Positions 34,215 through 43,131 of a stretch of DNA of 64,000 bases are shown here, one piece after another. The position numbers were made by a program, and so were the translations under genes. The first letter of the stretch is position 1. Each line of letters begins with the position of its first letter. The notes under the pieces are model-generated. The model saw only the letters and a program-made list of their open reading frames with translations. It did no database searches and was not told where the DNA came from. Origin of the DNA: Porphyromonas asaccharolytica DSM 20707 (GTDB lineage: Bacteria > Bacteroidota > Bacteroidia > Bacteroidales > Porphyromonadaceae); the NCBI RefSeq assembly GCF_000212375.1, contig NC_015501.1, forward strand, positions 558,001-622,000. Direction: 5' to 3'.

Positions 34215-34952
34215 ATGAACTATCATCAATACAGTACCCCCGAGCTAGTCACGACACAGCTCGCACAGTTTATTGCCGAAGCGGTCGAGGCGACCGAAGG
34301 CGACTTTCATCTAGCACTCTCATTGGAAGAGCATGCGGAGGTCTTGGCACAGGCACTCACGTCAGAGCCTTGGCGTAGTCGTATCGCATGGGATCGAGTA
34401 CACTTCTACCTACTTCACGAGCAGCTGGGCGAAGCCGATCTAGCGCATCGCACGCTGCTACAGCGTCTGCTATTCGATCCGCTACAGATCCCTGCGGAGC
34501 ATATCCACGCTGTGGAGGAGTCTGCACAAGAGCCCGCACAGGCTGCGGCCTCTCTGCAGCAGCATGTAGCGGAGCGTGTAAGCCATCTAGACGGTCGTCC
34601 GCAGTTTGACCTAGCCCTCCTCGAGATGGGTGTGGATGGTCACCTCGCTGGGGTCTATCCCGACCAGGTGGAGCTGTATATCTCGGACGACGTCTTTGCA
34701 CCCAATGAGATGACCACCGAGCAAGGGGAGCAGCGTCAGCTGGTTACGGTCACGCTCGAGGCACTTGAAGAGTCTAAGCGACTGGTCTTCCTCGCACTCG
34801 GTCAGGACGTGCGCCACGCGGTGGGACACATCGTCAATCTCTTGCCCGAGGCGAAAGCTTATCCTGCTAACTTCCTCGCGGCGAAGATACCTTGGGTACA
34901 TCTCTTTGCCGATGATCAGGCCATGCGTGAGAAGTCTTACGCGATCTATTAA
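34215..34952 (+). CDS. pgl: 6-phosphogluconolactonase-like protein, degenerate substrate motifs
   Basis: 245 residues aligning along the whole NagB/6PGL fold: FHLALS near residue 31, VHFYLLHEQL near residue 62, FDLALLEMGVDGHLAGVYP near residue 130 and VTVTLEALEESKRLVFLALG near residue 185. The DGH motif with the catalytic His is kept. The SGGxTP phosphate loop has become SLEEHAEV, and the DER and SN motifs have become LHEQ and ADLAHR. It may have changed substrate or lost activity. It lies 62 bases after obg and 17 before hflX. The zwf and gnd partners of the oxidative pentose pathway are not in the window. Confidence 0.65.
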   Translation: MNYHQYSTPELVTTQLAQFIAEAVEATEGDFHLALSLEEHAEVLAQALTSEPWRSRIAWDRVHFYLLHEQLGEADLAHRTLLQRLLFDPLQIPAEHIHAVEESAQEPAQAAASLQQHVAERVSHLDGRPQFDLALLEMGVDGHLAGVYPDQVELYISDDVFAPNEMTTEQGEQRQLVTVTLEALEESKRLVFLALGQDVRHAVGHIVNLLPEAKAYPANFLAAKIPWVHLFADDQAMREKSYAIY

Positions 34953-34969
34953 TCCTACATCCCCTCTGT

Positions 34970-36205
34970 ATGAAAGAGTTTATCAAGACTTCTCAATCTA
35001 GTGAGCGCACGATCCTCGTGGGGCTCATCACTCCCGACGTGTCGGAGACGCAGGCGGAGGAGTATCTTGATGAGCTGGCCTTTCTCTCAGAGACTGCGGG
35101 TGCAGAGCCTGTGGCGCGCTTCTTACAGCGTCTTGACACGCCGCACCCCGCCACCTTTGTGGGCAAAGGCAAGCTCGACGAGATCGCCGAGTATGTCTCT
35201 GCCCATGAGGTAGGGCTGGCGATCTTTGACGATGAGCTAGCGCCTAATCAGCTGCGCAACATAGAGCGTCAGCTAGGCATACGCATCCTCGACCGCACCT
35301 CCCTCATCCTCGACATCTTTGCCACACGAGCGCAGACGGCTCATGCCAAGACGCAGGTCGAGATGGCGCAGTACCAATATATGCTCCCACGTCTGACCCG
35401 ACTGTGGACGCACCTCGAGCGCCAGCGTGGTGGTAACATCGGTCTACGTGGCCCGGGCGAGACGCAGCTGGAGACTGACCGACGGATCATCCTACGCAAG
35501 ATCTCACAGCTCAAGGAGCAGCTCAAGAAGATCGACAAGCAGAAGAGCGTGCAGCGACAGAACCGTGGCAAGATGGTGCGTGTCGCACTCGTTGGCTATA
35601 CCAATGTGGGTAAGTCTACGCTGATGAATGTCCTCGCTAAGAGCGACATCTTTGCCGAGAACAAGCTCTTTGCGACGCTCGACACGACCGTTCGCAAGGT
35701 CGTGTTGGGTAATCTGCCCTTCCTCCTAGCCGACACCGTGGGCTTCATACGCAAGCTCCCGACACAGCTGGTGGAGTCGTTCAAGAGTACCCTCGACGAG
35801 GTGCGTGAGTCGGATCTGATCCTGCACGTTGTGGACATCTCGCACCCTGAGTTTGAGGATCAGATAGCAGTGGTCACCGAGACGCTTCGAGAGATCGAGG
35901 CTCTAGGTGACAAACCTCAGATACTGGTCTTCAACAAGATCGACGCTTACCAGCATATCCCCAAAGACCCCGACGACTTGACACCAGCGACCAAGCTCAA
36001 CCGCACACGTGAGGAGCTAGAGAAGAGCTGGATGGCGCGTATGGGCAACGACTGCGTCTTTATTTCGGCACGTACGGGAGAGGGTATGGACGAGCTGCGA
36101 CGCCTCCTCTATGAGCGTGTCAAGGCGATCCACATACAGCGCTACCCCTACAACGACTTCCTCTACCAAGACTATAGCGACCTGCTGGACGATGGAGCAG
36201 AGTAA
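34970..36205 (+). CDS. hflX: HflX GTPase
   Basis: 411 residues. The N-terminal HflX domain includes TFVGKGKLDEIAEYV and RTSLILDIFATRAQTAHAKT. A coiled linker (KISQLKEQLKKIDKQKSVQR) leads to the G domain: GYTNVGKSTLMN (G1), TLDTTVRKV (G2), DTVGFIRKLP (G3), NKID (G4) and SARTGEG (G5). It binds 50S subunits and splits stalled ribosomes under stress. Its end overlaps the acyltransferase start by 14 bases. Confidence 0.95.
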   Translation: MKEFIKTSQSSERTILVGLITPDVSETQAEEYLDELAFLSETAGAEPVARFLQRLDTPHPATFVGKGKLDEIAEYVSAHEVGLAIFDDELAPNQLRNIERQLGIRILDRTSLILDIFATRAQTAHAKTQVEMAQYQYMLPRLTRLWTHLERQRGGNIGLRGPGETQLETDRRIILRKISQLKEQLKKIDKQKSVQRQNRGKMVRVALVGYTNVGKSTLMNVLAKSDIFAENKLFATLDTTVRKVVLGNLPFLLADTVGFIRKLPTQLVESFKSTLDEVRESDLILHVVDISHPEFEDQIAVVTETLREIEALGDKPQILVFNKIDAYQHIPKDPDDLTPATKLNRTREELEKSWMARMGNDCVFISARTGEGMDELRRLLYERVKAIHIQRYPYNDFLYQDYSDLLDDGAE

Positions 36206-37175
36206 GCAGCTCACACGATGGCAGCGACTACGGCTTCGGCTGATGCGCTCTACATTGCGGGGCTTGGCACGCTTACCCCGCTCTTTCGTTGATAGCGTAT
36301 TGGTTCCTACACTGGACTGGCTCCTCTATCATCTCTTTAAGTACCGACGTCAGGTGGTGGAGGAAAACATACGCCTCACCCTGACACATCTCTCACCCGA
36401 TGAGCAAAAGATGGTCGGCAGACGCTTCTACCGTCATCTTGCGGAGCTGATGCTTCACGAGGCGCGCTACGCTTACGGGCCTGATGAACAGGTGCGCCAG
36501 CTCTTTCGTCTGGAGCAGACGGAGCTACTGGATCAGCTCTACGAGGCGGGACATAGACAGCTCTTCGTCCTCTTGGGACACATAGGTCCCTGGGAACTGA
36601 TGGGCTCCTCAGCGCTGCACCTAGACCGGAGTCGCTATCAGCTGCATGTCATCTACAAGCGACTGCACAATCCCATCGCCGATCAGCTCACCCATGAGAT
36701 GCGGGAGCAGCACTACGCCTACTGCATTGAGATGATGCAGCTAGCTCGTACGCTCATGCGTCATCGGAGCAAACAGACCGAACAGCTCGATGAGCGTATG
36801 CACCTCTACTGTCTACTGGCAGACCAATCGCCTGACTATGAGCAGATGCGCTACGTCTCGTCGCTCTTCGGACGCACTACACCCTTTGTCACAGGGTGGA
36901 GTCATCTAGCTATCAAGCTACAGATCCCGCTCCTCTTCTATGAGATACGCCATGACGACCAGGCCAAGCAATGGGTCGGTACCTTCCGGCTGCTCTGTGA
37001 GCATCCGACCGACAAGCTACAGCATCAGCTTGTCGATGACTATGTGACACTGCTAGAGGAAAACATTCGCTTGGCGCCACACCGCTGGCTCTGGAGCCAC
37101 AAGCGCTGGCGCTTTGATCCGCACGACTTCCCGCAGATGGTCTACTCACCACGATGCGACGACTTATCTCTATAG
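36192..37175 (+). CDS. lipid A acyltransferase, LpxL/HtrB family
   Basis: 327 residues from the ATG at 36192; the longer frame from 36111 lies wholly inside hflX. A hydrophobic anchor near residues 20-45 precedes the acyltransferase core. The HX4E catalytic motif (GHIGPWELMG) is near residue 120, and a second conserved block LLADQSPDYEQMRYV through LFGRTTPF is near residue 205. It adds a secondary acyl chain to Kdo-lipid A at the inner membrane. It lies 7 bases upstream of an O-antigen ligase-like gene, so the pair is an LPS module inside a housekeeping operon. Confidence 0.88.
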   Translation: MEQSKQLTRWQRLRLRLMRSTLRGLARLPRSFVDSVLVPTLDWLLYHLFKYRRQVVEENIRLTLTHLSPDEQKMVGRRFYRHLAELMLHEARYAYGPDEQVRQLFRLEQTELLDQLYEAGHRQLFVLLGHIGPWELMGSSALHLDRSRYQLHVIYKRLHNPIADQLTHEMREQHYAYCIEMMQLARTLMRHRSKQTEQLDERMHLYCLLADQSPDYEQMRYVSSLFGRTTPFVTGWSHLAIKLQIPLLFYEIRHDDQAKQWVGTFRLLCEHPTDKLQHQLVDDYVTLLEENIRLAPHRWLWSHKRWRFDPHDFPQMVYSPRCDDLSL

Positions 37176-37182
37176 TACTTTG

Positions 37183-38733
37183 ATGCCTTCACACACTGCC
37201 ATCGCCAGAGAGCCTTCTCTAGCTAGTCGCCTAGCGCGCTTTGTCTCTCGCTACTTCCTGCTGATCGTCGTAGCGGTAGCCCTTGTCGTCGCCCTCGTCG
37301 TCGCCCTTACGGGAGCTTATCCTCACCGTACTCCTGAGACGCTACTGGCGCGAGACATACTGACTTACCGACCTCTACTGCTGACGGTCGCTGTGATCCT
37401 CTCCATGGGGGCGGTACTACTCCCATGGCTTGTGGCAAAAGGGGCGACCCGTGCTACTGGAGCAAAGCTCGACTACCGGCATCACTTCCTCCCGCTCCTC
37501 TGCTTTGGCTTAGGCTATGCCAATCTACTGCTCGGGGTGGTCGATAGTTACCTCGGACTGCAGACGCTCTTCCTCATCGGGATGATTGTAGACAACCGCT
37601 GGGAGGAGCGAGCGAGCCTCTGTCGTCCACTCCGCCAGCGCTTTCTCTTCCCCTTGGCTCTCACGGCCGCACTTTATATCCTCTATACAGTGGTCGTCGC
37701 CGTTGGCTGGTCCACAAATGAAGAGATAGCGCTCAACTATTGGCGCCGCGAGGTCTGGCTACTCGTGATCCCGCTCTACTTCCTCATTTATAGTGGCCCG
37801 TCGGAGCGTCTCACGCAGAGCTTTTGGCTAGCCGCCCTGCGCATCGCATGGGTCTACTTGGTCGTCTTCCTCATCTTCTATTACGGCGTCCTGATCAGCT
37901 GTGGCACTAGTCCGCTCATCACGCTCACACTCAACAAGAGCTATCTCGTGGAGGCGGGCTTCGTTGCCGATAGCTCCCACATGCTGATGCCTTTTACCTT
38001 CACGCACTACACCTATCTAGGCGTCTACCTCTTGATCCCCGTCGTGATGAATATCTGTAGTCGTGAGCGCTCACAGCGCCTTCATGCCCACGCTGTGCTA
38101 CTTGTCTCCCTCCTCTACGCCTGTGCTCTGCAGTCGCGCTACCTCCTACTCATGGCTATCGCTGTCGAAGGCTATGCGCTTATCTATCGAATCACAGCGC
38201 GGATACAAGGAGCCAAGCATACGGGTCGTCTAGCAGCTTACGTTATGCTCTCGGGAGCTCTCCTCCTGACGCTCATCTACACCACTTCGCCCTACCTCAT
38301 GCACGGCTATCTCGATGGCACGGTGCGCAACGAAGCTCTACAGGTTAGCTATCAAGCAGCCCAAGAGGTGCCGATACTAATCGGAGGCGGGCTAGACTAT
38401 GCCTACACGCTATTGCAGACGCTACCCATCGGGACGCCCGAGGAGCCACACCTCTTCCACTTTCACAATCAATATATGCAGACGCTCGTGCAGAGTGGTG
38501 TCATAGGACTCCTGCTCTGGCTCTCACTCCTCGGCTCGATGCTCTGGATAGTACTCAGGCAGCACCGTAGTGTCCTCATCGTTGTGGTCTCGCTATGGAT
38601 CATCCTCTGCAATGTAGACCTCGTCAGCTACCTCCCCGAGTACCTCATCGGGATGCTCTTCCTCCTCGGCCTAGCTCTCTCCACAAGCGTCTCTCCAGAT
38701 AAGAGCGTAGAGAGAGTCGCTATATGTGAGTAA
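37183..38733 (+). CDS. O-antigen ligase/polymerase family membrane protein
   Basis: 516 residues from the ATG at 37183; the earlier in-frame ATG at 37114 lies inside the acyltransferase gene. There are about 12 membrane helices. The Wzy_C-type region with its conserved His (HLFHFHNQYMQTLVQSGVIG) lies near residue 420, after a large periplasmic loop (GTVRNEALQVSYQ). WaaL-type ligases and Wzy polymerases share this layout and cannot be told apart by eye. Position after a lipid A acyltransferase favours ligation or polymerisation of LPS glycan. Confidence 0.82.
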   Translation: MPSHTAIAREPSLASRLARFVSRYFLLIVVAVALVVALVVALTGAYPHRTPETLLARDILTYRPLLLTVAVILSMGAVLLPWLVAKGATRATGAKLDYRHHFLPLLCFGLGYANLLLGVVDSYLGLQTLFLIGMIVDNRWEERASLCRPLRQRFLFPLALTAALYILYTVVVAVGWSTNEEIALNYWRREVWLLVIPLYFLIYSGPSERLTQSFWLAALRIAWVYLVVFLIFYYGVLISCGTSPLITLTLNKSYLVEAGFVADSSHMLMPFTFTHYTYLGVYLLIPVVMNICSRERSQRLHAHAVLLVSLLYACALQSRYLLLMAIAVEGYALIYRITARIQGAKHTGRLAAYVMLSGALLLTLIYTTSPYLMHGYLDGTVRNEALQVSYQAAQEVPILIGGGLDYAYTLLQTLPIGTPEEPHLFHFHNQYMQTLVQSGVIGLLLWLSLLGSMLWIVLRQHRSVLIVVVSLWIILCNVDLVSYLPEYLIGMLFLLGLALSTSVSPDKSVERVAICE

Positions 38734-38739
38734 AATATG

Positions 38740-38747
38740 TATCTTTG
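38740..38747 (+). promoter_or_regulatory. -7 box of the carboxylase-alpha-like gene
   Basis: TATCTTTG 6 bases past the stop of the preceding gene and about 60 before the ATG at 38808; the -33 position lacks TTTG. Confidence 0.45.
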
Positions 38748-38807
38748 TGGGTGAGGTCAGGTGGTGACACATCAAGCCTTGTAGGTAAAACAACAGATAC
38801 ACTAGAT

Positions 38808-40673
38808 ATGGCAACAAAGAAAAAGATTCAGTTTAGCCTCATATATAGAGATATGTGGCAATCCTCTGGCAAGTTCCAGCCACGTGCTGAGCAACTAGCA
38901 GCGATCGCACCGCTCATCATCGAGATGGGATGCTTCGCACGTGTCGAGACCAACGGAGGTGCCTTCGAGCAGGTTAAGCTACTCGCGGGCGAAAACCCTA
39001 ATGACGCTGTACGCGCCTTCACCAAGCCGCTCAACGAGGCGGGCATCAAGACGCACATGCTAGACCGTGGTCTCAACGGACTGCGCATGTACCCCGTACC
39101 GGCCGACGTCCGCAAGTTGATGTATCGTGTCAAGCATGCGCAGGGGGTAGACATCACACGTATCTTCGATGGACTCAACGATCCACGCAACATCATCCCC
39201 TCCATACACTATGCCAAGGAAGCGGGCATGACCGCTCAGGCGACACTCTGTATCACCTACTCTCCGATACATACGATCGAGTACTACTCTACGCTAGCCG
39301 ACAAGCTCATCGAGGCTGGCGCTGATGAGATCTGTCTCAAGGATATGGCCGGCATCGGTCGTCCTCACTTCCTCGGGCAGCTCGTCAAGTCGATCAAGTC
39401 TAAGCACCCCGATACGATCATTCAGTATCACGGACACTCAGGCCCAGGCTTTTCCGTAGCCTCTATGCTAGAGGTGTGCGAAAACGGCGCTGACATCATA
39501 GACGTTGCCATGGAGCCTATCTCTTGGGGTAAGATCCACCCAGACGTGATCACGATCCGTGAGATGCTCTACGATGCGGGCTTTGATGTACCTGAGATCA
39601 ATATGGACGCTTACATGCGCGCTCGTACTATGACTCAGAGCTTTATCGATGACTTCCTTGGGTACTTCATGGGCTCGACCAATAAGGAGACCTCTTCGCT
39701 ACTCGTCGGCTGCGGTCTGCCAGGCGGTATGATGGGCTCGATGATGGCCGACCTCAAGGGCGTTCACTCAGGTATCAATATGTATCTGCGCAATCACGAC
39801 CAGCCTGAGCTATCGATCGATGACCTACTGGTCAAGCTCTTTAACGAGGTCGCTTACGTATGGCCACGTGTCGGTTACCCCCCACTAGTAACCCCCTTCA
39901 GCCAGTATGTCAAGAACATCGCTCTGATGAACGTCTACAACATGACGCAGGGCAAGGGTCGCTGGCTCGCCATAGACCAGAACATGTGGAACATGATCCT
40001 CGGCAAGGCTGGTCGTATCCCTGGCAAGATAGATCCAGAGCTTGTAGCACTCGCCAAGGAGAAGGGACTAGAGTTCTCCGATGCCGACCCACAGCAGTTC
40101 TACCCCGATGCGCTGGATGAGTTCCGCAAGGAGATGAAGGAGAATGGCTGGGAGTTTGGTCCCGACGACGAGGAGCTCTTCGAGCTGGCTATGCACCCCG
40201 AGCAGTATAGACGCTACAAGAGTGGCGACCTGCGTCGTGAGTTTGAGGCTTCTCTCGCTAAGGCTAAGGCTGATGCTCTAGCTAAGAAGGGCTTCGACGA
40301 GAGCGACATCAAGAAGGCTATGCGTGCAGGTACGCAGATGATCCCTGCCCCAACGACGGGTACCGTCCTTTGGGAGGTCGATCCTACAGAGGGTTCGATG
40401 GCTCCAGCCACAGGCACGGAGTATGTAACGGGTCAACCCTTCTGCTACATCGAGACTCCATTTGGTCAGATAGAGCGTGTCAATACGAACTTCACGGGCA
40501 AGCTCATCGAGGTCTGTGTAGGTCAGGGTCAGACCGTCCGCAAGGGCGATGAGCTAGCCTACATCAAGCCAGCCGAAAAGGAGGAGCACTACCCCGACTA
40601 TCAGCCCCCGATCAAGCGTATCGAAGAGGAGGCTACGACACGTCCGCGTGAGCGTCGTCCCCTAGGGCGCTAA
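38808..40673 (+). CDS. oxaloacetate decarboxylase/pyruvate carboxylase alpha-type protein, no biotin lysine
   Basis: 621 residues from MATKKKIQFSL (38808). The carboxyltransferase barrel fills residues 5-290: SLIYRDMWQSSGKF, EMGCFARVETNGG, ADEICLKDMAGIGRP with the catalytic Lys, and YHGHSGPGFS with metal-binding His. The conserved PYC_OADA domain follows (GGMMGSMMADL, YVWPRVGYPPLVTPFSQYVK). The last 90 residues have the outline of a biotinyl carrier domain (GQGQTVRKGDELAYIKP), but the expected EAMKM is ETPFGQ, with no lysine (40452-40469). It therefore probably needs a separate biotin carrier, or does not use biotin in the classical way. Typical relatives transfer or remove CO2 from oxaloacetate, pyruvate or methylmalonyl-CoA. 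Confidence 0.8.
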   Translation: MATKKKIQFSLIYRDMWQSSGKFQPRAEQLAAIAPLIIEMGCFARVETNGGAFEQVKLLAGENPNDAVRAFTKPLNEAGIKTHMLDRGLNGLRMYPVPADVRKLMYRVKHAQGVDITRIFDGLNDPRNIIPSIHYAKEAGMTAQATLCITYSPIHTIEYYSTLADKLIEAGADEICLKDMAGIGRPHFLGQLVKSIKSKHPDTIIQYHGHSGPGFSVASMLEVCENGADIIDVAMEPISWGKIHPDVITIREMLYDAGFDVPEINMDAYMRARTMTQSFIDDFLGYFMGSTNKETSSLLVGCGLPGGMMGSMMADLKGVHSGINMYLRNHDQPELSIDDLLVKLFNEVAYVWPRVGYPPLVTPFSQYVKNIALMNVYNMTQGKGRWLAIDQNMWNMILGKAGRIPGKIDPELVALAKEKGLEFSDADPQQFYPDALDEFRKEMKENGWEFGPDDEELFELAMHPEQYRRYKSGDLRREFEASLAKAKADALAKKGFDESDIKKAMRAGTQMIPAPTTGTVLWEVDPTEGSMAPATGTEYVTGQPFCYIETPFGQIERVNTNFTGKLIEVCVGQGQTVRKGDELAYIKPAEKEEHYPDYQPPIKRIEEEATTRPRERRPLGR

Positions 40674-40694
40674 GCCTCGTAACGAGTCAAATGC

Positions 40695-40746
40695 GATATG
40701 TCGTCTTGCGGACGCACACTTTTGTGTGTCCGTAAGGCGACATATT
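40695..40746. terminator. long imperfect hairpin after the carboxylase-alpha-like gene
   Basis: ATATGTCG, CTT, CGGAC and CACAC pair in order with GTGTG, GTCCG, AAG and CGACATAT around a TTTT loop, a stem of about 24 bp with single-base bulges. It begins 22 bases after the stop. There is no U-tract, so it may be a transcript-end stabiliser instead of a classical terminator. Confidence 0.5.
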
Positions 40747-40781
40747 ACGTATAGCCCGTTGAGGATCTATTAGGTCCCGAT

Positions 40782-40956
40782 GAGACTGTTGCATAAAGGC
40801 GAATCGCTGTGTTGCTTTCGGGATTCGGCTTCGGTCACATACGGAGGTATGCTCCCTTCAGACCTCACCCTCAGCGCCTTGCGCTTCATCCTTTCTGCAA
40901 AGTCTAGACAATCTTGCAAGCAAGATTGTGAGACTGTTGACTTTTGCAACAGTCTC
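40782..40956 (+). mobile_element. 175-bp MITE, copy 1
   Basis: Bounded by GAGACTGTTGCA and TGCAACAGTCTC (perfect 12-bp terminal inverted repeats) and flanked by CGAT on both sides (40778-40781 and 40957-40960), a likely target duplication. It is nearly identical to 58073-58247. Inside is ACAATCTTGC-AA-GCAAGATTGT, another perfect stem. No transposase is encoded; the ends resemble those of insertion sequences, so it is probably moved in trans. The open frames through it are a by-product of the repeat. Confidence 0.88.
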
Positions 40957-40984
40957 CGATACGATTTTTCCTTAGAAGGGGTAA

Positions 40985-41152
40985 ATCCCCACGTGGAAAT
41001 TCTCAAATCTCCACGTGGAGAATAAAAAATATCCACGTGGATATGAAATAAAACTTCGGAGGAATCAAATGAAACTTCGGAGGAATCGTTTCGTCCCTAC
41101 GTGGAGAATAAAAAATATCCACGTGGAAAATCGAAATTCTCCACGTGGATAT
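40985..41152 (+). repeat. 22-bp-register CACGTG element, copy D
   Basis: 168 bp. Boxes lie at 40990, 41012, 41034, 41098 (TACGTG), 41120 and 41142. The core has two ACTTCGGAGGAATC units. It begins 25 bases after the MITE target duplication. The 41153-41319 stretch that follows is the leader region of the DUF389 gene, without a recognised promoter. Confidence 0.95.
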
Positions 41153-41319
41153 TCTGTTTTATAGTCTCAGTTGATTAGAATACGTCAGTCTAAATTTCTT
41201 CCAGCTCCTCAAAAAATAGAATTTAGCTCAACCTGGACGATGGGGGGAGGGAGATCTTCGCTGTGTGGGAAAATGAGTATCTTAGCAGTCTCTTATGTAT
41301 ACTTGATCGAAATCATCGT

Positions 41320-43089
41320 ATGCCTTCTTCTGAAAATTCCTCTCCTACGATTGACGTCCTAAAGCGTTTGGTCGCTCAGCAAAAGTCTTCTCGCCATCAG
41401 CATCACGAGCCGATGGCTGACGAACTGTCTAGCTGCCCGACGACTCCTATATATAATAAGGTGCTTCATGACTCGACTACCCATCAGCACTTACCTAATC
41501 AGGTAGCTGCCGACAAACTGGCTGCCAATAAGACGGAGCCTCCTGTCTCTAAGACGGTTACTACCACCAAGGCGGCCACCACAACAACTAGCACTCCTCA
41601 AGCAACGACCGCTAGTAGCGCTCCCAAGACGACGATCAATCGTCAACAATCAACGGCTAACAACGCTCCTCAAGCGACGAAGGAGATCGCAACAACGAAG
41701 AGCGTCTCAACTAAGGTCGAGGAGCCGGAGGAAAATATCTGGTGGATGAGTGCGTGGCGGTGGCTGCGTCGGCTCCTAGACTTTCGCGATGATAAGGCAG
41801 GCGATGTGGCGACCATCGAGTCGCTCAAGGGGGATGTGGAGTTTCGCGGCACCAAGCTATGGATCCTGATTTGCGCTATCCTGGTCGCATCGATAGGTCT
41901 GAATGTCAATTCGACGGCGGTGATCATCGGTGCGATGCTTATCTCCCCGCTGATGGGCCCAATCATCGGCTTCGGACTGGGCTTTGGCATTGCCGACCTA
42001 GATCTCGTACGTAAGTCGCTGCGCAACCTCGCCCTGACGACGCTCTTCAGTATCCTGACCGCTACGATCTACTTCCTCTTGACCCCGCTTGATCAGCCTG
42101 GTAGTGAGCTACTGGGACGTACAGAGCCGTCACTGTATGATGTCTTGATCGCATTCTTTGGCGGTGCGGCGGGTCTGATCGCTGGTAGCAGCAAGAGCAA
42201 GGGACAGGTACTCCCCGGCGTGGCTATCGCTACGGCACTTATGCCTCCCCTCTGTACGGCAGGCTTTGGGCTGGCTACGGGCAATTGGCCTTTCTTCTTT
42301 GGTGCCATCTACCTATACCTCATTAACTCGGTCTTTATCGCTTTCGCCACTTTTGTGATGGTGCGCATCATGCGCTTCCCGATGAAGTCGGTCGCCTCGG
42401 GCGATATGCGCAAGCGTAGCTATCGCTGGATCACGGTGATCGCTGTCTGCACGCTGATCCCGAGTATCTACTTAAGTATCCGTCTGGTGCGTGACTCCTA
42501 TCAGGAGCAGCGTGCCAAGCAGTTTATCGCAGACCACTTTGCACCGCCTGCTCATCAGGTGATCCGCCAGTCTTTCATCCGAGCTGATGGAGACAAGAGA
42601 CCCTACATAGACGTCGTCTTGATCGGCAAGCCGCTCTCGTCTCAGACGATCGACAGCATCGCGGCCTTACTGCCTAGCTATGGACTGTCCAACTTCGACT
42701 TACAAGTGCACCAAGGGATCGACAACGAGGCTCCTACGGACTACGAGCAGCTGGGCGGTGTCCTGCTGCGTGACCTCTACGAGCGGTCCGAGCGTACTGC
42801 CTCTGAGCAGCGTGCCGAGATCGACTCGCTACGTCGTACGCTCCTGCGCTACGACTACTACAAGTCTCTGACGCACGATGTGAGCGATGAGGCGAAGGCG
42901 GTCTTTACAGACATTAGCAAGGTACGGCTCATGCCCTCCATGGAGTTTATCCAAGGGCAAGACTCCGTCCTCCATATCCTCGTGACGACACCATCCAGCC
43001 GCCTCGCCCCTGCCGAGCGTAAGAAGCTGGAGCAGTGGCTGCAGAAGCGTACCAAAGCGGATGCGCTCGAGCTGATCCTAACGAACTAA
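41320..43089 (+). CDS. DUF389 (TIGR00341-type) membrane protein with long low-complexity N-terminus
   Basis: 589 residues from the ATG at 41320, which opens MPSSENSSPTIDVLKRLV; the ATG at 41263 is also possible. Residues 40-140 are Thr/Ala/Gln-rich and probably disordered (TTTKAATTTTSTPQATTASS). The DUF389 core follows with about six helices: SIGLNVNSTAVIIGAMLISP, LMGPIIGFGLGFGIADLDLV, AGLIAGSSKSKGQVLPGVAI and ATALMPPLCTAGFGLATGNW. A soluble C-terminal domain of about 200 residues with a heptad-like stretch (SERTASEQRAEIDSLRR) completes it. The function of the family is unknown. Inner membrane. Confidence 0.8.
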   Translation: MPSSENSSPTIDVLKRLVAQQKSSRHQHHEPMADELSSCPTTPIYNKVLHDSTTHQHLPNQVAADKLAANKTEPPVSKTVTTTKAATTTTSTPQATTASSAPKTTINRQQSTANNAPQATKEIATTKSVSTKVEEPEENIWWMSAWRWLRRLLDFRDDKAGDVATIESLKGDVEFRGTKLWILICAILVASIGLNVNSTAVIIGAMLISPLMGPIIGFGLGFGIADLDLVRKSLRNLALTTLFSILTATIYFLLTPLDQPGSELLGRTEPSLYDVLIAFFGGAAGLIAGSSKSKGQVLPGVAIATALMPPLCTAGFGLATGNWPFFFGAIYLYLINSVFIAFATFVMVRIMRFPMKSVASGDMRKRSYRWITVIAVCTLIPSIYLSIRLVRDSYQEQRAKQFIADHFAPPAHQVIRQSFIRADGDKRPYIDVVLIGKPLSSQTIDSIAALLPSYGLSNFDLQVHQGIDNEAPTDYEQLGGVLLRDLYERSERTASEQRAEIDSLRRTLLRYDYYKSLTHDVSDEAKAVFTDISKVRLMPSMEFIQGQDSVLHILVTTPSSRLAPAERKKLEQWLQKRTKADALELILTN

Positions 43090-43131
43090 CTAAGCAGAAT
43101 AGAATACTAACTTTAAATAGATAAGCGTCTT

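Noticed and set aside
36111-36191. Longer start for the lipid A acyltransferase
   Set aside because: The extra 27 codons lie wholly inside hflX and encode nothing family-like; the ATG at 36192 gives the usual N-terminus.
40780-41025. Small protein MRLLHKGES..., with a near-identical partner at 58071-58328
   Set aside because: Both frames lie in the two MITE copies. Similarity is explained by the DNA repeat; both strands are open and nothing marks a gene.
40782-41152. Complete insertion sequence at 40.8-41.2 kb
   Set aside because: No transposase frame; only a 175-bp non-autonomous element beside an unrelated repeat.
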